From assembly GCF_025699125.1 (NCBI RefSeq), contig NZ_JAILWC010000001.1, forward strand, positions 786,204 through 850,203: a stretch of DNA of 64,000 nt, in the 5' to 3' direction. The notes beneath the pieces are model-generated. The model ran no database searches, was not told the origin of the DNA, and saw only the letters and a program-made list of their open reading frames with translations. Positions 8,284-16,166 of this stretch are shown piece by piece; position 1 is the first letter of the stretch, and each line of letters begins with the position of its first letter. The position numbers and the translations under genes are program-made. The DNA is from Nitrosopumilus sp. GTDB taxonomy: Archaea > Thermoproteota > Nitrososphaeria > Nitrososphaerales > Nitrosopumilaceae.

Positions 8284-8481
8284 ATGCCTGATGGATGTAT
8301 GAGAATCGATAGTTGTAGAAGATGTGGAATCAAATTAAAAATAAAACAAAAATGCTCAATTTGCACACAGCCAATAAAATTTGTCTGTAATGATTGCCGT
8401 TTAGAAACAGAAGAACAAATCCATTCCACATGTAGATTGGTGGATATGCACTACAAACCTTTAGCACCAGAGATAGCATAA
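8284..8481 (+). CDS. small zinc-ribbon protein (family A)
   Basis: A 65-aa protein with seven cysteines after the start region, in the pattern C-x2-C-G-x-K-L, K-C-x2-C, C-x2-C, then HS-x-C, consistent with two zinc sites. The same spacing occurs in the protein at 40967-41182, so this is a small paralogous family within the window. The stop TAA overlaps the ATG of the next zinc-ribbon gene (TAATG), so the two are translated together. Nucleic-acid binding or protein contact is likely for such ribbons; no specific function is recognised. Confidence 0.65.
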   Translation: MPDGCMRIDSCRRCGIKLKIKQKCSICTQPIKFVCNDCRLETEEQIHSTCRLVDMHYKPLAPEIA

Positions 8482-8702
8482 TGTCACGCAATTCTGATTC
8501 ACATCCATTGTGTGTGGGAAAATGCAAAGAATTTGAAGTGCTCAGATCAGGCTTGGAGAGAAGATACAAACCAGGTCACAAGCGGTGTCAGCAATGTAAT
8601 CAATGGATGTTGTATGAAGGGGTATTCTGCCCGTGTTGTAACTATCGTCTAAGAACAAGACCTAGATGTAAAAAATACAAAGTGGATCTTCCAAGAATTT
8701 GA
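8481..8702 (+). CDS. small zinc-ribbon protein (family B)
   Basis: A 73-aa, strongly basic protein with cysteine pattern C-x3-C, C-x2-C and C-x-C-C followed by LRTRPRCKK. The same architecture, including the Y-x2-G-x-K spacer and the final C-x-C-C-N-x2-L-R-x-R, is found in the protein at 11075-11317, the other side of the two nirK-like genes. The start codon overlaps the stop of the upstream zinc-ribbon gene. The arginine-rich C-terminus suggests nucleic-acid binding, by inference. Confidence 0.65.
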   Translation: MSRNSDSHPLCVGKCKEFEVLRSGLERRYKPGHKRCQQCNQWMLYEGVFCPCCNYRLRTRPRCKKYKVDLPRI

Positions 8703-8715
8703 ATATCTTTCAAAT

Positions 8716-8811
8716 TCAAGAAATTTCTTTTCCACATTTGTTTGAACAGATTTTCTCAAACAAGCTAACAAACTCTCGTCCACAATGAATGTAATTTTTG
8801 ATGATTTTCAT
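8716..8811 (-). CDS. possible 31-aa cysteine micro-protein
   Basis: A 31-codon minus-strand ORF starting at ATG 8811 and ending TGA at 8716. Cysteines lie at a HCGREF motif and at CSNKCGKE, spacing that resembles a minimal zinc knuckle. It starts 5 bp after the stop of the 45-aa zinc-ribbon ORF on the same strand. There is no obvious Shine-Dalgarno beyond the overlapping region, so it may be chance. Confidence 0.3.
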   Translation of the reverse strand: MKIIKNYIHCGREFVSLFEKICSNKCGKEIS

Positions 8812-8815
8812 AATA

Positions 8816-8953
8816 TTAGTTATGGAATAATTCTACAAAATCACAACCAATGCAGAATTTTGCTTGAATTTTTCTCCAAGGTTGTTTTGCATGGAGAGCA
8901 ATGTTCGTATCACTTGTTTGAACTAGATTTGAACACTTTGGACATGTTTCCAT
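8816..8953 (-). CDS. 45-aa zinc-ribbon micro-protein
   Basis: Minus-strand ORF from ATG 8953 to TAA 8816. It begins METCPKCSNL, then a basic/tryptophan middle (KQPWRKIQ) and CIGC before a short tail. Two CxxC pairs about 27 residues apart are the pattern of a treble-clef or zinc-ribbon fold. It fills what would otherwise be an empty 385-bp gap between zinc-ribbon and RHH genes. Not recognised as a named family. Confidence 0.5.
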   Translation of the reverse strand: METCPKCSNLVQTSDTNIALHAKQPWRKIQAKFCIGCDFVELFHN

Positions 8954-9087
8954 ATTGTTAATTATCGTTCTTAATTATATTAGATGGTAAACAACACAGT
9001 TGATTTGTCATAAGGCAAGCTTCCAATCGGGTTACAAATTTTCAAAACACAATACATAATTAACTAATAATCATTGTAAAAAACCAA

Positions 9088-9621
9088 TTGACTATTGAGC
9101 AAAAAAAGAAAACTGAGACTATGTCATTTAGATTAGATAGGGAGATCCTAGATAAGCTAAGATCAGAATCTGAATTACAGGGAGTTAGTTTGAATGTGTT
9201 GGCAAACAAAATTTTCTCAAGATATGTGGATTGGGGGATGTTTGAGCCCAAGGTAGGCATGGTTCCAATAGCAAAACCCATTGTAACTGCATTATTTCAA
9301 AAACTGTCAGAACAAGAGACAATTGAATTGGCAACACAGATAGGCCATAGCATTGTGTCAGATATAGCCACATTCATGAAAGGCTCTATGGATATTGATT
9401 CATTTGTTTCATGGTTTGTAACAAGAATGAAAATTTCAGATTTTGAGATGAATTATTCTATAAAAGATTCAAGACACAGTTACATCATAAAACACGATTT
9501 AGGATACAACTGGTCGTTATATCACAAAACAGTATTAGAATTAATTTTCAATGACGCATTTGAGAAAAAAATTGATTTTAACATTAAAGATAGAATGATG
9601 GAGTTATCTTTTGAGAAATAA
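9088..9621 (+). CDS. ribbon-helix-helix DNA-binding protein
   Basis: 177 aa. The N-terminus (TMSFRLDREILDKLRSESELQGVSLN, in two parts) fits a ribbon-helix-helix motif: a beta strand of alternating residues and two helices, residues about 11-50. The remaining 125 residues are an unrecognised helical/beta domain. The called start is TTG; ATG at 9121 would begin just before the RHH strand and is a good alternative. It ends exactly where the convergent second nirK-like gene ends, so it is positioned to regulate the copper oxidase region, which is inference. Confidence 0.65.
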   Translation: MTIEQKKKTETMSFRLDREILDKLRSESELQGVSLNVLANKIFSRYVDWGMFEPKVGMVPIAKPIVTALFQKLSEQETIELATQIGHSIVSDIATFMKGSMDIDSFVSWFVTRMKISDFEMNYSIKDSRHSYIIKHDLGYNWSLYHKTVLELIFNDAFEKKIDFNIKDRMMELSFEK

Positions 9622-10992
9622 TCATACTGCTTTTACAGTTCCAGTCATCCAAGGATGAAGCATGCAATAGTATTCATACAAACCAATCTCATCAAATGTC
9701 TGCTCAAAAGAATCGCCTGACATCATCATTCCAGAATCAAAGAGTTCATCATTGCTTGTAACAGTATGAACAGAGATGTCCTTGTTTGTCCATGTAACAG
9801 TATCTCCAGCTTTTATCTGAGTAATTTTTGGATAGTATGATTTGTTAGACGACTTTACTGCAGAGCCTTCTTCTACTTCACAAAGGGTGGTTTCAACTAT
9901 TTGCGAAGTGTCAGCATCGCCTGATGTAGGGATATGGTGTTGCTCATGATCAGATGAGACTAATGTTTTAGTAATTTCGGCATCAGGATCAGGTTGTTGC
10001 AAACTGACAGCAATCTCTTGCTGCCATTCCCACATGTCAATGGATTTAGTTTTTGCAACATCTACACCATCAACTGCATCAGGAGTAGCATCCCTTACAT
10101 CAAAGTAAGCCATGGTGCCCTTTTCTTCAGGCACCCCATGCAAATGGAATAGATACCTTCCAGGCTCTTTCCATTTTGCCTCAAATATTGCGGCATTTCC
10201 AGGACTTACTTCCCATGTCTGCGTTTTAATTGGTTCATTTTCCCAAATTCCCGAAGTAATCGTATCAAATATTGTTCCGTGTATATGGAAACCAAAAGCC
10301 GCGATTGCCCCCATATCAATATAGTACAATCGGACTAGTTCGTTGGTTTTTGCAGGTAATGGGTTTGTCCAGTACTGGTCAGCATACCCATTGAAAAACA
10401 CGTAATCAGGAGTCCAGGTCTCCTGATCTTCCAAATCATATTCTCCTTTTACGAGGACATATTCTCGTGCAGGTTCTAGTCCCTCCTTGGGGTCTACAAT
10501 GAATGCACCATACAATCCGTTTCGGATGTGTTCAGATACGGGCATCACATGGCAGTGATACATGAATGCACCAGCTGGTTCTGCTATGAAATCATATGTG
10601 TAAGAATCACCTGGTAGTACTTCTTGGAATACTCCATCATTTTTCTCGTTATGATCTCCGTGAAAATGCATAGTATGTGGAAGTTTGCCATTGTTGATGA
10701 AATTGATTATGACTCTGTCACCTTCAGTTGCCCTCAAGGTAGGACCAGGGATTGTTCCATTATACGTCCAAGCTTCGATTCTCTTGCCAGGAGCAATTTC
10801 AACAGTCGTATCTTCTGCAAATACAGTGAAAGTTCGTGTAACTGGGGGATTTTGGATAGAAATATTTTCTGCATATGATACTGAGGGAGTCTCAGAAACA
10901 ACTAACCACAAACCAAACGCCACACCAAAGGAGGCAAGGGCTGCAATCATGATAATATTTCTATCCATGAACCATAATTCCACACACAGCAT
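9622..10992 (-). CDS. second NirK-like multicopper oxidase with plastocyanin domain
   Basis: 456 aa as called; the ATG nine codons in (MDRNII) is the likelier start because it begins directly before the membrane anchor. The architecture matches the paralogue at 6665-8002: two cupredoxin domains, then a plastocyanin domain with His, Cys, His, Met (VHTV, YYC, LHPWM). All four HxH motifs are present (H109/H111, H146/H148, FHIH, FHLH). The type 1 site has H106, C147 and H155, but the axial ligand position is Leu160 (HIRNGLYG) instead of Met159 of the paralogue. A linker of about 60 residues before the last domain is longer and acidic. Confidence 0.82.
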   Translation of the reverse strand: MLCVELWFMDRNIIMIAALASFGVAFGLWLVVSETPSVSYAENISIQNPPVTRTFTVFAEDTTVEIAPGKRIEAWTYNGTIPGPTLRATEGDRVIINFINNGKLPHTMHFHGDHNEKNDGVFQEVLPGDSYTYDFIAEPAGAFMYHCHVMPVSEHIRNGLYGAFIVDPKEGLEPAREYVLVKGEYDLEDQETWTPDYVFFNGYADQYWTNPLPAKTNELVRLYYIDMGAIAAFGFHIHGTIFDTITSGIWENEPIKTQTWEVSPGNAAIFEAKWKEPGRYLFHLHGVPEEKGTMAYFDVRDATPDAVDGVDVAKTKSIDMWEWQQEIAVSLQQPDPDAEITKTLVSSDHEQHHIPTSGDADTSQIVETTLCEVEEGSAVKSSNKSYYPKITQIKAGDTVTWTNKDISVHTVTSNDELFDSGMMMSGDSFEQTFDEIGLYEYYCMLHPWMTGTVKAV

Positions 10993-11074
10993 TTAACAAT
11001 GAAGTTTATTTTGCAATCACTTGCAAACAACACAATACAACTTGTTTATCTAGAACAATCCATGAAAAAATAGA

Positions 11075-11317
11075 TTGGCACCAAGATGTAAAGGATACTG
11101 TATTGATTTTATCACAAAAAGATTTGAAAATGGATTAAAATATCAAAATGGATTGAAATGGTGTACAATATGTTCCAAATTCGTCAAAACAGAGTCAATC
11201 AGATGTTCTTGTTGCAATACTAAATTACGAGTCAGAGCAAAAAATAGAGTATACCCCAAGAAGATGGAGAAACAAGAAAATTGTTTAACTGTAAAAGCAG
11301 AGGAAGTAAAACAATGA
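11075..11317 (+). CDS. small zinc-ribbon protein (family B paralogue)
   Basis: An 80-aa basic protein with C-x3-C, C-x2-C and C-x-C-C, closely matching the spacing of the protein at 8481-8702; the C-terminus is longer and Lys/Glu-rich. It starts with TTG, about 80 bp from the divergent oxidase gene, and its stop overlaps the ATG (11314) of the next gene. The paired placement of this family on both flanks of the nirK-like genes suggests a local duplication. Confidence 0.6.
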   Translation: MAPRCKGYCIDFITKRFENGLKYQNGLKWCTICSKFVKTESIRCSCCNTKLRVRAKNRVYPKKMEKQENCLTVKAEEVKQ

Positions 11318-11688
11318 GCATTCAAGGAATGTATATGCTAAACACTGGAGAATACACTGAAGAGAAAATTCACCAAGCTCTTAGAATGCTATACACAGAC
11401 AGAAAGAACGAATTTCAGACACTATCTGAGGCATTTTTAGGAAAAGAGAAACTAAACAAGATGGAGAATTGGAAGGAATTTGTTCTAAACTTTTGTTTGG
11501 ATGTAGAGGACTCGTTTAAAACATGGTCTAATCAAAAACCGCCATCTGCCACTTCCCCACAAAAGGCTTTGACAATTCTAAGGCAGATAGGCAAGGGCAA
11601 AACATCAATGAACCAGTTAACACATATGCTAAACATTTCATATAATCTTTCAAAAGAGTTCAAAGAAATTTACAGGCGTCTAAAGTAG
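11314..11688 (+). CDS. hypothetical helical protein
   Basis: About 124 aa from ATG 11314, which overlaps the upstream stop as ATGA; the longer reading from TTG 11281 is less likely. The protein is helical, with a C-terminal segment (residues ~80-124, ALTILRQIGKGKTSMNQLTHML) that looks like a helix-turn-helix. No cysteine cluster and no membrane segment. Family not recognised; a DNA-binding partner of the zinc-ribbon protein is possible. Confidence 0.55.
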   Translation: MSIQGMYMLNTGEYTEEKIHQALRMLYTDRKNEFQTLSEAFLGKEKLNKMENWKEFVLNFCLDVEDSFKTWSNQKPPSATSPQKALTILRQIGKGKTSMNQLTHMLNISYNLSKEFKEIYRRLK

Positions 11689-11732
11689 AATTAATTATAG
11701 ACTGAAATCGTTTTTTGAGCATTAACTGCTTA

Positions 11733-11816
11733 TTGTTAAAGGGAAATTTGGTTCGTCAAAAGGGAATTACAAAGTTAGTTCAAGACCCTAACATCAGAAA
11801 TACTGTAGATGGTTGA
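11733..11816 (+). CDS. possible 27-aa leaderless micro-ORF
   Basis: A TTG-initiated 27-codon ORF (second in-frame TTG at 11748) about 35 bp downstream of a TATA-like TTAATTATA (about 11691-11699), as expected for a leaderless archaeal transcript. The peptide is basic and amphipathic. It lies in the 150-bp gap between convergent genes. Evidence is weak. Confidence 0.18.
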   Translation: MLKGNLVRQKGITKLVQDPNIRNTVDG

Positions 11817-11838
11817 GTTTAGATTATCCTATTTTGAT

Positions 11839-12759
11839 TCATAATGCCATTTTGAACATGGTAGCCAAATTTCTGTCTTTCATGAAACCAGGATCCTGAT
11901 TTTGAAAATTAATTTTTTGTGAGATTCGTCTCATCAGATAGATTGCAATGTTGTAAAATAAAGACCACATGTGACTATTTTGGTTTGAATCATAGATTCT
12001 TAGCAATAATGTCAAAAGCCATTTTGAATTTGGGTAGTGTTCAGAAATATAATCAATCAGATAATCCTTAGAATTATTAATTTTGTATTTTAGATGATCT
12101 AGTGTTTCGGATTGTAATGCATAGCCTGTTTGAGATATACTGATTTTCCCTTTTTTCATTGCTCGTAAAATGTCATCAAGATTATTTTCTGAATCAATTA
12201 TATTCACACATCTTCCAAGTGTTGATATTACATGGGAGTCACTTCCTGCAACTTGAATCATATCATTGTCTAATGCAAATTGAGTTGCTCTAGCATTGGA
12301 TAGTATGTCAATATTGTTACTATTGAAAACTTCAACCATGTCACATTTTTTTGCATTGTCACGTAATGCATCAAGTAGGCTAAAGGGGTGAGGTGCAGAT
12401 GAAACCCCTCCCTGATCCCGGATTTTATCAATTACGTCATCAAGAGAAATGCCTGCAGGAATTTCATCATGAATCCCATATGCCAAAACATGTGCCCCAT
12501 TATCAATTGTGATCTCTTCTGCTGGAAAAACATCTATGTTTTTGAATTTTTCATGATCATTTTTGTATTCCAGTAATTGATGATACCCATCTAGAGTATT
12601 GTGGTTTGTTACAAAAATTGCATTTAATCCTAAATTATATGAACGCTCAAGTTGATCCCGTATTGATATATTACAATCGTATGGAGGTTCTTCTTCACCA
12701 ACATGAAAATTTGAAAAGGAGTTATGGCAGTGTAATTCAGCGTTAATGGGCAATTTCAA
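11839..12759 (-). CDS. PHP domain metal-dependent phosphoesterase
   Basis: 306 aa. The first PHP metal motif is H10-x-H12 (ELHCHNSFS), followed by TNHNTLDG near residue 51, an acidic metal residue in FPAEEITI near 80, APHPFS near 122 and GSDSH near 173. These match the PHP superfamily, whose members hydrolyse phosphoesters such as histidinol phosphate or nucleotides. The C-terminal 90 residues are helical and specific to this group. Substrate cannot be assigned. It precedes nothing in an evident operon; cofE is upstream by 47 bp on the same strand. Confidence 0.8.
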   Translation of the reverse strand: MKLPINAELHCHNSFSNFHVGEEEPPYDCNISIRDQLERSYNLGLNAIFVTNHNTLDGYHQLLEYKNDHEKFKNIDVFPAEEITIDNGAHVLAYGIHDEIPAGISLDDVIDKIRDQGGVSSAPHPFSLLDALRDNAKKCDMVEVFNSNNIDILSNARATQFALDNDMIQVAGSDSHVISTLGRCVNIIDSENNLDDILRAMKKGKISISQTGYALQSETLDHLKYKINNSKDYLIDYISEHYPNSKWLLTLLLRIYDSNQNSHMWSLFYNIAIYLMRRISQKINFQNQDPGFMKDRNLATMFKMAL

Positions 12760-12806
12760 AAGAAATCTTCTTCTTTAGATTATAATCCTATTGAAAGAGA
12801 AGAGAA

Positions 12807-13532
12807 TCATCTAAAAAGATCTTCATGTTCTGGACGAATTAATTCATCAATAACGTGTTCTTCAATTTTAAATGTGTAACCACGTATTATTGCAATTGGA
12901 GATTTCAGCGATTTTCCCATTACCAATTCTGCTGCAGAAGAAAGCTCATCAGCTATAGCAATCGCAGTAACACGTAAAATTTTTTGAAATGAATCAAGAG
13001 TTCCAGCATAATCAATTATAGGATTTAATCCAGAAATACCAATTGCACAATTAGTTTGACCCATACGAAAAGGACGGCCAAACGTATCAGAAATGATTAC
13101 TGCCACATTTTTGTTAGTTTGTTTTAAAATATTGTAACGAATAGATTCTGCAGAGACATCAGAGTTAATCGGCAACATAGTAGCATGTCCTTCTTTTACA
13201 TTGCTTTCATCAATGCCTGCATTTGCACAAATGAAACCATTTTTTGTTTCAACTATTATTATTCCATTTTTCATTCGGACAATTCTTTTTGTTTCAGATA
13301 AAATTAATTCAATTAATCGTGGATCTTTTTGATATTGAGAGCCAATTCCTTGAGACAATAAAGATGGTACAATATTAGATAAACTGACAATTCTTCCTTC
13401 TTGTTTTGAGATTATTTTTTGTGCAATTACAATAATATCTCCATTGTTCAGTTCAGAAGATTTTATGATTAATTCAGAGATATTGTCAGAGGGTTCAATT
13501 TCTTTTTCAATAAAGATTGGGATGATTTGCAA
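12807..13532 (-). CDS. cofE: coenzyme F420-0:L-glutamate ligase
   Basis: 241 aa, typical CofE length. The enzyme adds glutamates to F420-0 using GTP. Recognised by the GDIIVIAQKIISKQEGRI segment near residues 32-50, the NAGID motif near 108, IISDTFGRPFRMGQTN near 147-163, and the C-terminal RPEHEDLFR. The cofD-cofC pair lies about 30 kb away, so F420 genes are split. It is followed by the PHP phosphoesterase gene and preceded by the HAD phosphatase gene, all on the minus strand. Confidence 0.9.
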   Translation of the reverse strand: MQIIPIFIEKEIEPSDNISELIIKSSELNNGDIIVIAQKIISKQEGRIVSLSNIVPSLLSQGIGSQYQKDPRLIELILSETKRIVRMKNGIIIVETKNGFICANAGIDESNVKEGHATMLPINSDVSAESIRYNILKQTNKNVAVIISDTFGRPFRMGQTNCAIGISGLNPIIDYAGTLDSFQKILRVTAIAIADELSSAAELVMGKSLKSPIAIIRGYTFKIEEHVIDELIRPEHEDLFR

Positions 13533-13566
13533 GTAAGATAACTAAAAAGATGGACTAAAAAATTGT

Positions 13567-14235
13567 TTAGGCAGGAGAAACTGTTTCCAATTGTATCTTG
13601 TAATGTTTGTTAATAATATCTAGAACTTTAGAAAGATCTTTTTCTTCCAAAGTAGTAGTAGCTAAATCTTTGACTATATCCTGAGCCCGATAAGCAATTC
13701 CTAAACCACAGATATCAAATAATTTTACATCATTTGCTCCATCTACAACACAAACTATGTCTTCTATTTTTTCACCCCATTCTTTAATTTTTATTTTAGC
13801 AGATTTGGATTTATCAGAATCAACATTAATAATCACACCATCAAGTTTTCCGTCTTTAAATAATAATTCATTAGAAAAGACATAATCAAGACCCAGTTCT
13901 TTTTGTAATCGATCCATCATCAAAGTGAATCCACCTGAAACTGCCATGAGTTTCCAACCAGCAGCTTTTAAGACGCTACACAGTTCTTTTGCACCAGTCA
14001 TTATTGGTAATGCATCAGCGACTTCCTGACACACTTTTTGATCAAGGCCTTTAAGAGCGCCAACTCTTGTTCTCAAACCTTCTTCCCAGTTAATTTTACC
14101 TTGAATTCCTTGTTTGGTAATTTCCCAAATCTCATCTTCTTTGTGGAGTTTTTCTGCGAGGAGTGGAAGGTATTCTTCATCATATAAAACACCTTCAACA
14201 TCAAAAATTGCAAGCAACGGATTTCTGATTTGCAA
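13567..14235 (-). CDS. HAD-family phosphatase, phosphoserine phosphatase/ThrH-like
   Basis: 222 aa. HAD motif I reads D12-V-E14-G-V-L, with the second acidic residue Glu rather than Asp, as known for ThrH-type phosphoserine phosphatase/homoserine phosphotransferases. Motif II is SGG near residue 100, motif III the lysine in DKSKSAKIK near 141, and motif IV VDGANDVKLFD near 164. The cap between motif I and II is helical and of SerB type. A role in serine or threonine metabolism is likely; other phospho-substrates are possible. It is 34 bp upstream of cofE on the same strand. Confidence 0.75.
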   Translation of the reverse strand: MQIRNPLLAIFDVEGVLYDEEYLPLLAEKLHKEDEIWEITKQGIQGKINWEEGLRTRVGALKGLDQKVCQEVADALPIMTGAKELCSVLKAAGWKLMAVSGGFTLMMDRLQKELGLDYVFSNELLFKDGKLDGVIINVDSDKSKSAKIKIKEWGEKIEDIVCVVDGANDVKLFDICGLGIAYRAQDIVKDLATTTLEEKDLSKVLDIINKHYKIQLETVSPA

Positions 14236-14322
14236 AAAAATTGCTAATTATATTAAAGTTTAAACTTTTTTTGAGATCCAAAAAACGCTAGTAATAAATC
14301 ACCGTATGTTTTATGATTAAAC

Positions 14323-14607
14323 ATGGCAGAATTAGAACACAAATATGAAGTTGACATAAATGAAAAAGAAGGAAGACAAAAACTGCCACAGGATGTAAAA
14401 GACGAGTTAAAAGCATCAGGCATGATGGATGAAAAAGGAAAATTGAAATTAAAAGGTGTCAGTCCAAAAATGCTCAAAAAAATGAAACAAGAATTTGTTG
14501 ATTGTCCAGTATTAAAAGAAGAGATTCAATTTATTCAGTGTTTTGTGTGCCCAAATTTCCAAAGCAGGGTAATGGGCAAAGTTCTCTGTAAAGGGGATGC
14601 TCTTTAA
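14323..14607 (+). CDS. small charged protein with C-terminal cysteines
   Basis: A 94-aa, Lys/Glu-rich protein. Its last third has cysteines at DCP, QCFVCPNF and LCKGD, suggestive of a metal site. The N-terminal half resembles no named domain. It lies 55 bp before proS on the same strand and may share its transcript. The ATG at 14323 is the only good start. Confidence 0.55.
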   Translation: MAELEHKYEVDINEKEGRQKLPQDVKDELKASGMMDEKGKLKLKGVSPKMLKKMKQEFVDCPVLKEEIQFIQCFVCPNFQSRVMGKVLCKGDAL

Positions 14608-14662
14608 AGAAAATATAGATTTTCAAAATTCTCACGAAAGGCTCATTAGTTAAATTAATTCT

Positions 14663-16117
14663 TTGAGTTTTAGCTTGAGTAAAGAAGACATAGGGATCAC
14701 AGTTTCAAAAAACGATGATTTTAGTGAGTGGTATACACAAGTAGTCCTTAAAGCAAAACTTGCAGATTATGCACCAGTGAAAGGATTGATTGTGCTTAGG
14801 CCGGATGGATATTCCATTTGGGAATCATTAAGAAGCACATTTGATAAAAAATTTGCAAAAAATGGAATCAGGAACGGATTTCTCCCAATTTTAATCCCAG
14901 AATCATTATTAGGTAAAGAACAAAAACACTTTGCAGGATTTAATCCAGAAGTTTTTTGGGTAACTCATTCAGGAACAAATGAAATTGGAGATAAACTTGC
15001 ACTGAGACCAACATCAGAAACTCTGGCATATACAATGTACGCCAAATGGATTCAAAGTTGGAGAGACTTACCACTAAAAATTAATTTTTGGAATACAGCT
15101 TTGAGAGCAGAAATCAAAGCTACGAAACCATTTCTTAGAACATCAGAATTTTTATGGCAAGAAGGACATACAGTCCACACATCACAGGAAGAAGCAGAAG
15201 AAGAAGTGATTAAAATTTTAGAGATTTACAAAAATTCAGTAGAAGAGGAATTGGCAATTCCTGTAACAGTGGGAAAGAAAAGTGAAAAAGAGAAGTTTGT
15301 CGGTGCAGTATATACAACTACTATGGAATCAATCATGCCAGATGGAAAAGCATTGCAGATGGGCACATCTCATTTTCTAGGACAAAATTTTTCAAAACCA
15401 TTTGAAGTGAAATTTGCAGACAAGGATAATGTAGAACATTTTGCATGGCAAACTTCATGGGGAGTGTCATGGAGATTAATCGGAGCGATGATCATGGTAC
15501 ATGGAGATGATAAAGGATTAGTATTACCTCCAAAAGTAGCACCAACACAAGTTGTAATTGTTCCAATTTATAAAAATGATGAGGGTAAAGAAAAAGTATT
15601 ACCAAAAGTTGAGGAAATCAAAAATAAATTAGAATTAAAAGGAATCAGAGTTCATGTTGACAACAGAGAAGGATTATCCCCAGGCTACAAATTTAATGAT
15701 TGGGAACTAAAAGGAGTTCCACTAAGAATAGAAATTGGACCTAAAGATATTGAAAAAGAAAGTGTAGTTATTGCAAAAAGATACAATTGTGAGAAAACAA
15801 ATTTGAGTTTTACAGATATCGAGAGAATTATTATAATTTTAGATGAAATTCAAAAAGAGATGCTAAAAAATGCACAAGAACAATCGAAAAAGAACAGCAT
15901 AAACATATCAAACTACTCAGAATTCAAATCTAAAATTGAGGGAGGGGGTTTCTTGAATGCGCCATGGTGTGGAACATCAAAATGTGAAGAAAAAATTAAA
16001 GAAGAAACAGGAGCAGATATCAGAGTAATTCCATTTGGCAGTGAAAATTTAAATCTAAAATGCATATACTGTCAAGAGCAAAGTCAATCAATCCCAATTT
16101 TTGCTAGAGGATACTAA
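14663..16117 (+). CDS. proS: prolyl-tRNA synthetase, archaeal/eukaryotic type
   Basis: 484 aa, the short ProRS form without the bacterial insertion domain. Class II motif 2 is visible as RAEIKATKPFLRTSEFLWQE (residues ~150-170), the proline/ATP region as TSHFLGQNFSKPFE, and motif 3 as LIGAMIMVHGDDKGLVLPP. An anticodon-binding domain (APTQVVIVPIY onward) and the C-terminal zinc-like domain (APWCGTSKCEEK and CIYCQ) follow, ending with the conserved Tyr. The start is TTG with no clear Shine-Dalgarno, suggesting a leaderless mRNA. A tRNA-Pro gene occurs at 57505-57578. Confidence 0.96.
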   Translation: MSFSLSKEDIGITVSKNDDFSEWYTQVVLKAKLADYAPVKGLIVLRPDGYSIWESLRSTFDKKFAKNGIRNGFLPILIPESLLGKEQKHFAGFNPEVFWVTHSGTNEIGDKLALRPTSETLAYTMYAKWIQSWRDLPLKINFWNTALRAEIKATKPFLRTSEFLWQEGHTVHTSQEEAEEEVIKILEIYKNSVEEELAIPVTVGKKSEKEKFVGAVYTTTMESIMPDGKALQMGTSHFLGQNFSKPFEVKFADKDNVEHFAWQTSWGVSWRLIGAMIMVHGDDKGLVLPPKVAPTQVVIVPIYKNDEGKEKVLPKVEEIKNKLELKGIRVHVDNREGLSPGYKFNDWELKGVPLRIEIGPKDIEKESVVIAKRYNCEKTNLSFTDIERIIIILDEIQKEMLKNAQEQSKKNSINISNYSEFKSKIEGGGFLNAPWCGTSKCEEKIKEETGADIRVIPFGSENLNLKCIYCQEQSQSIPIFARGY

Positions 16118-16166
16118 AAGAAATTAGCCACAAATATAATAATAGAAAAAAGATCATTGTTCATTA

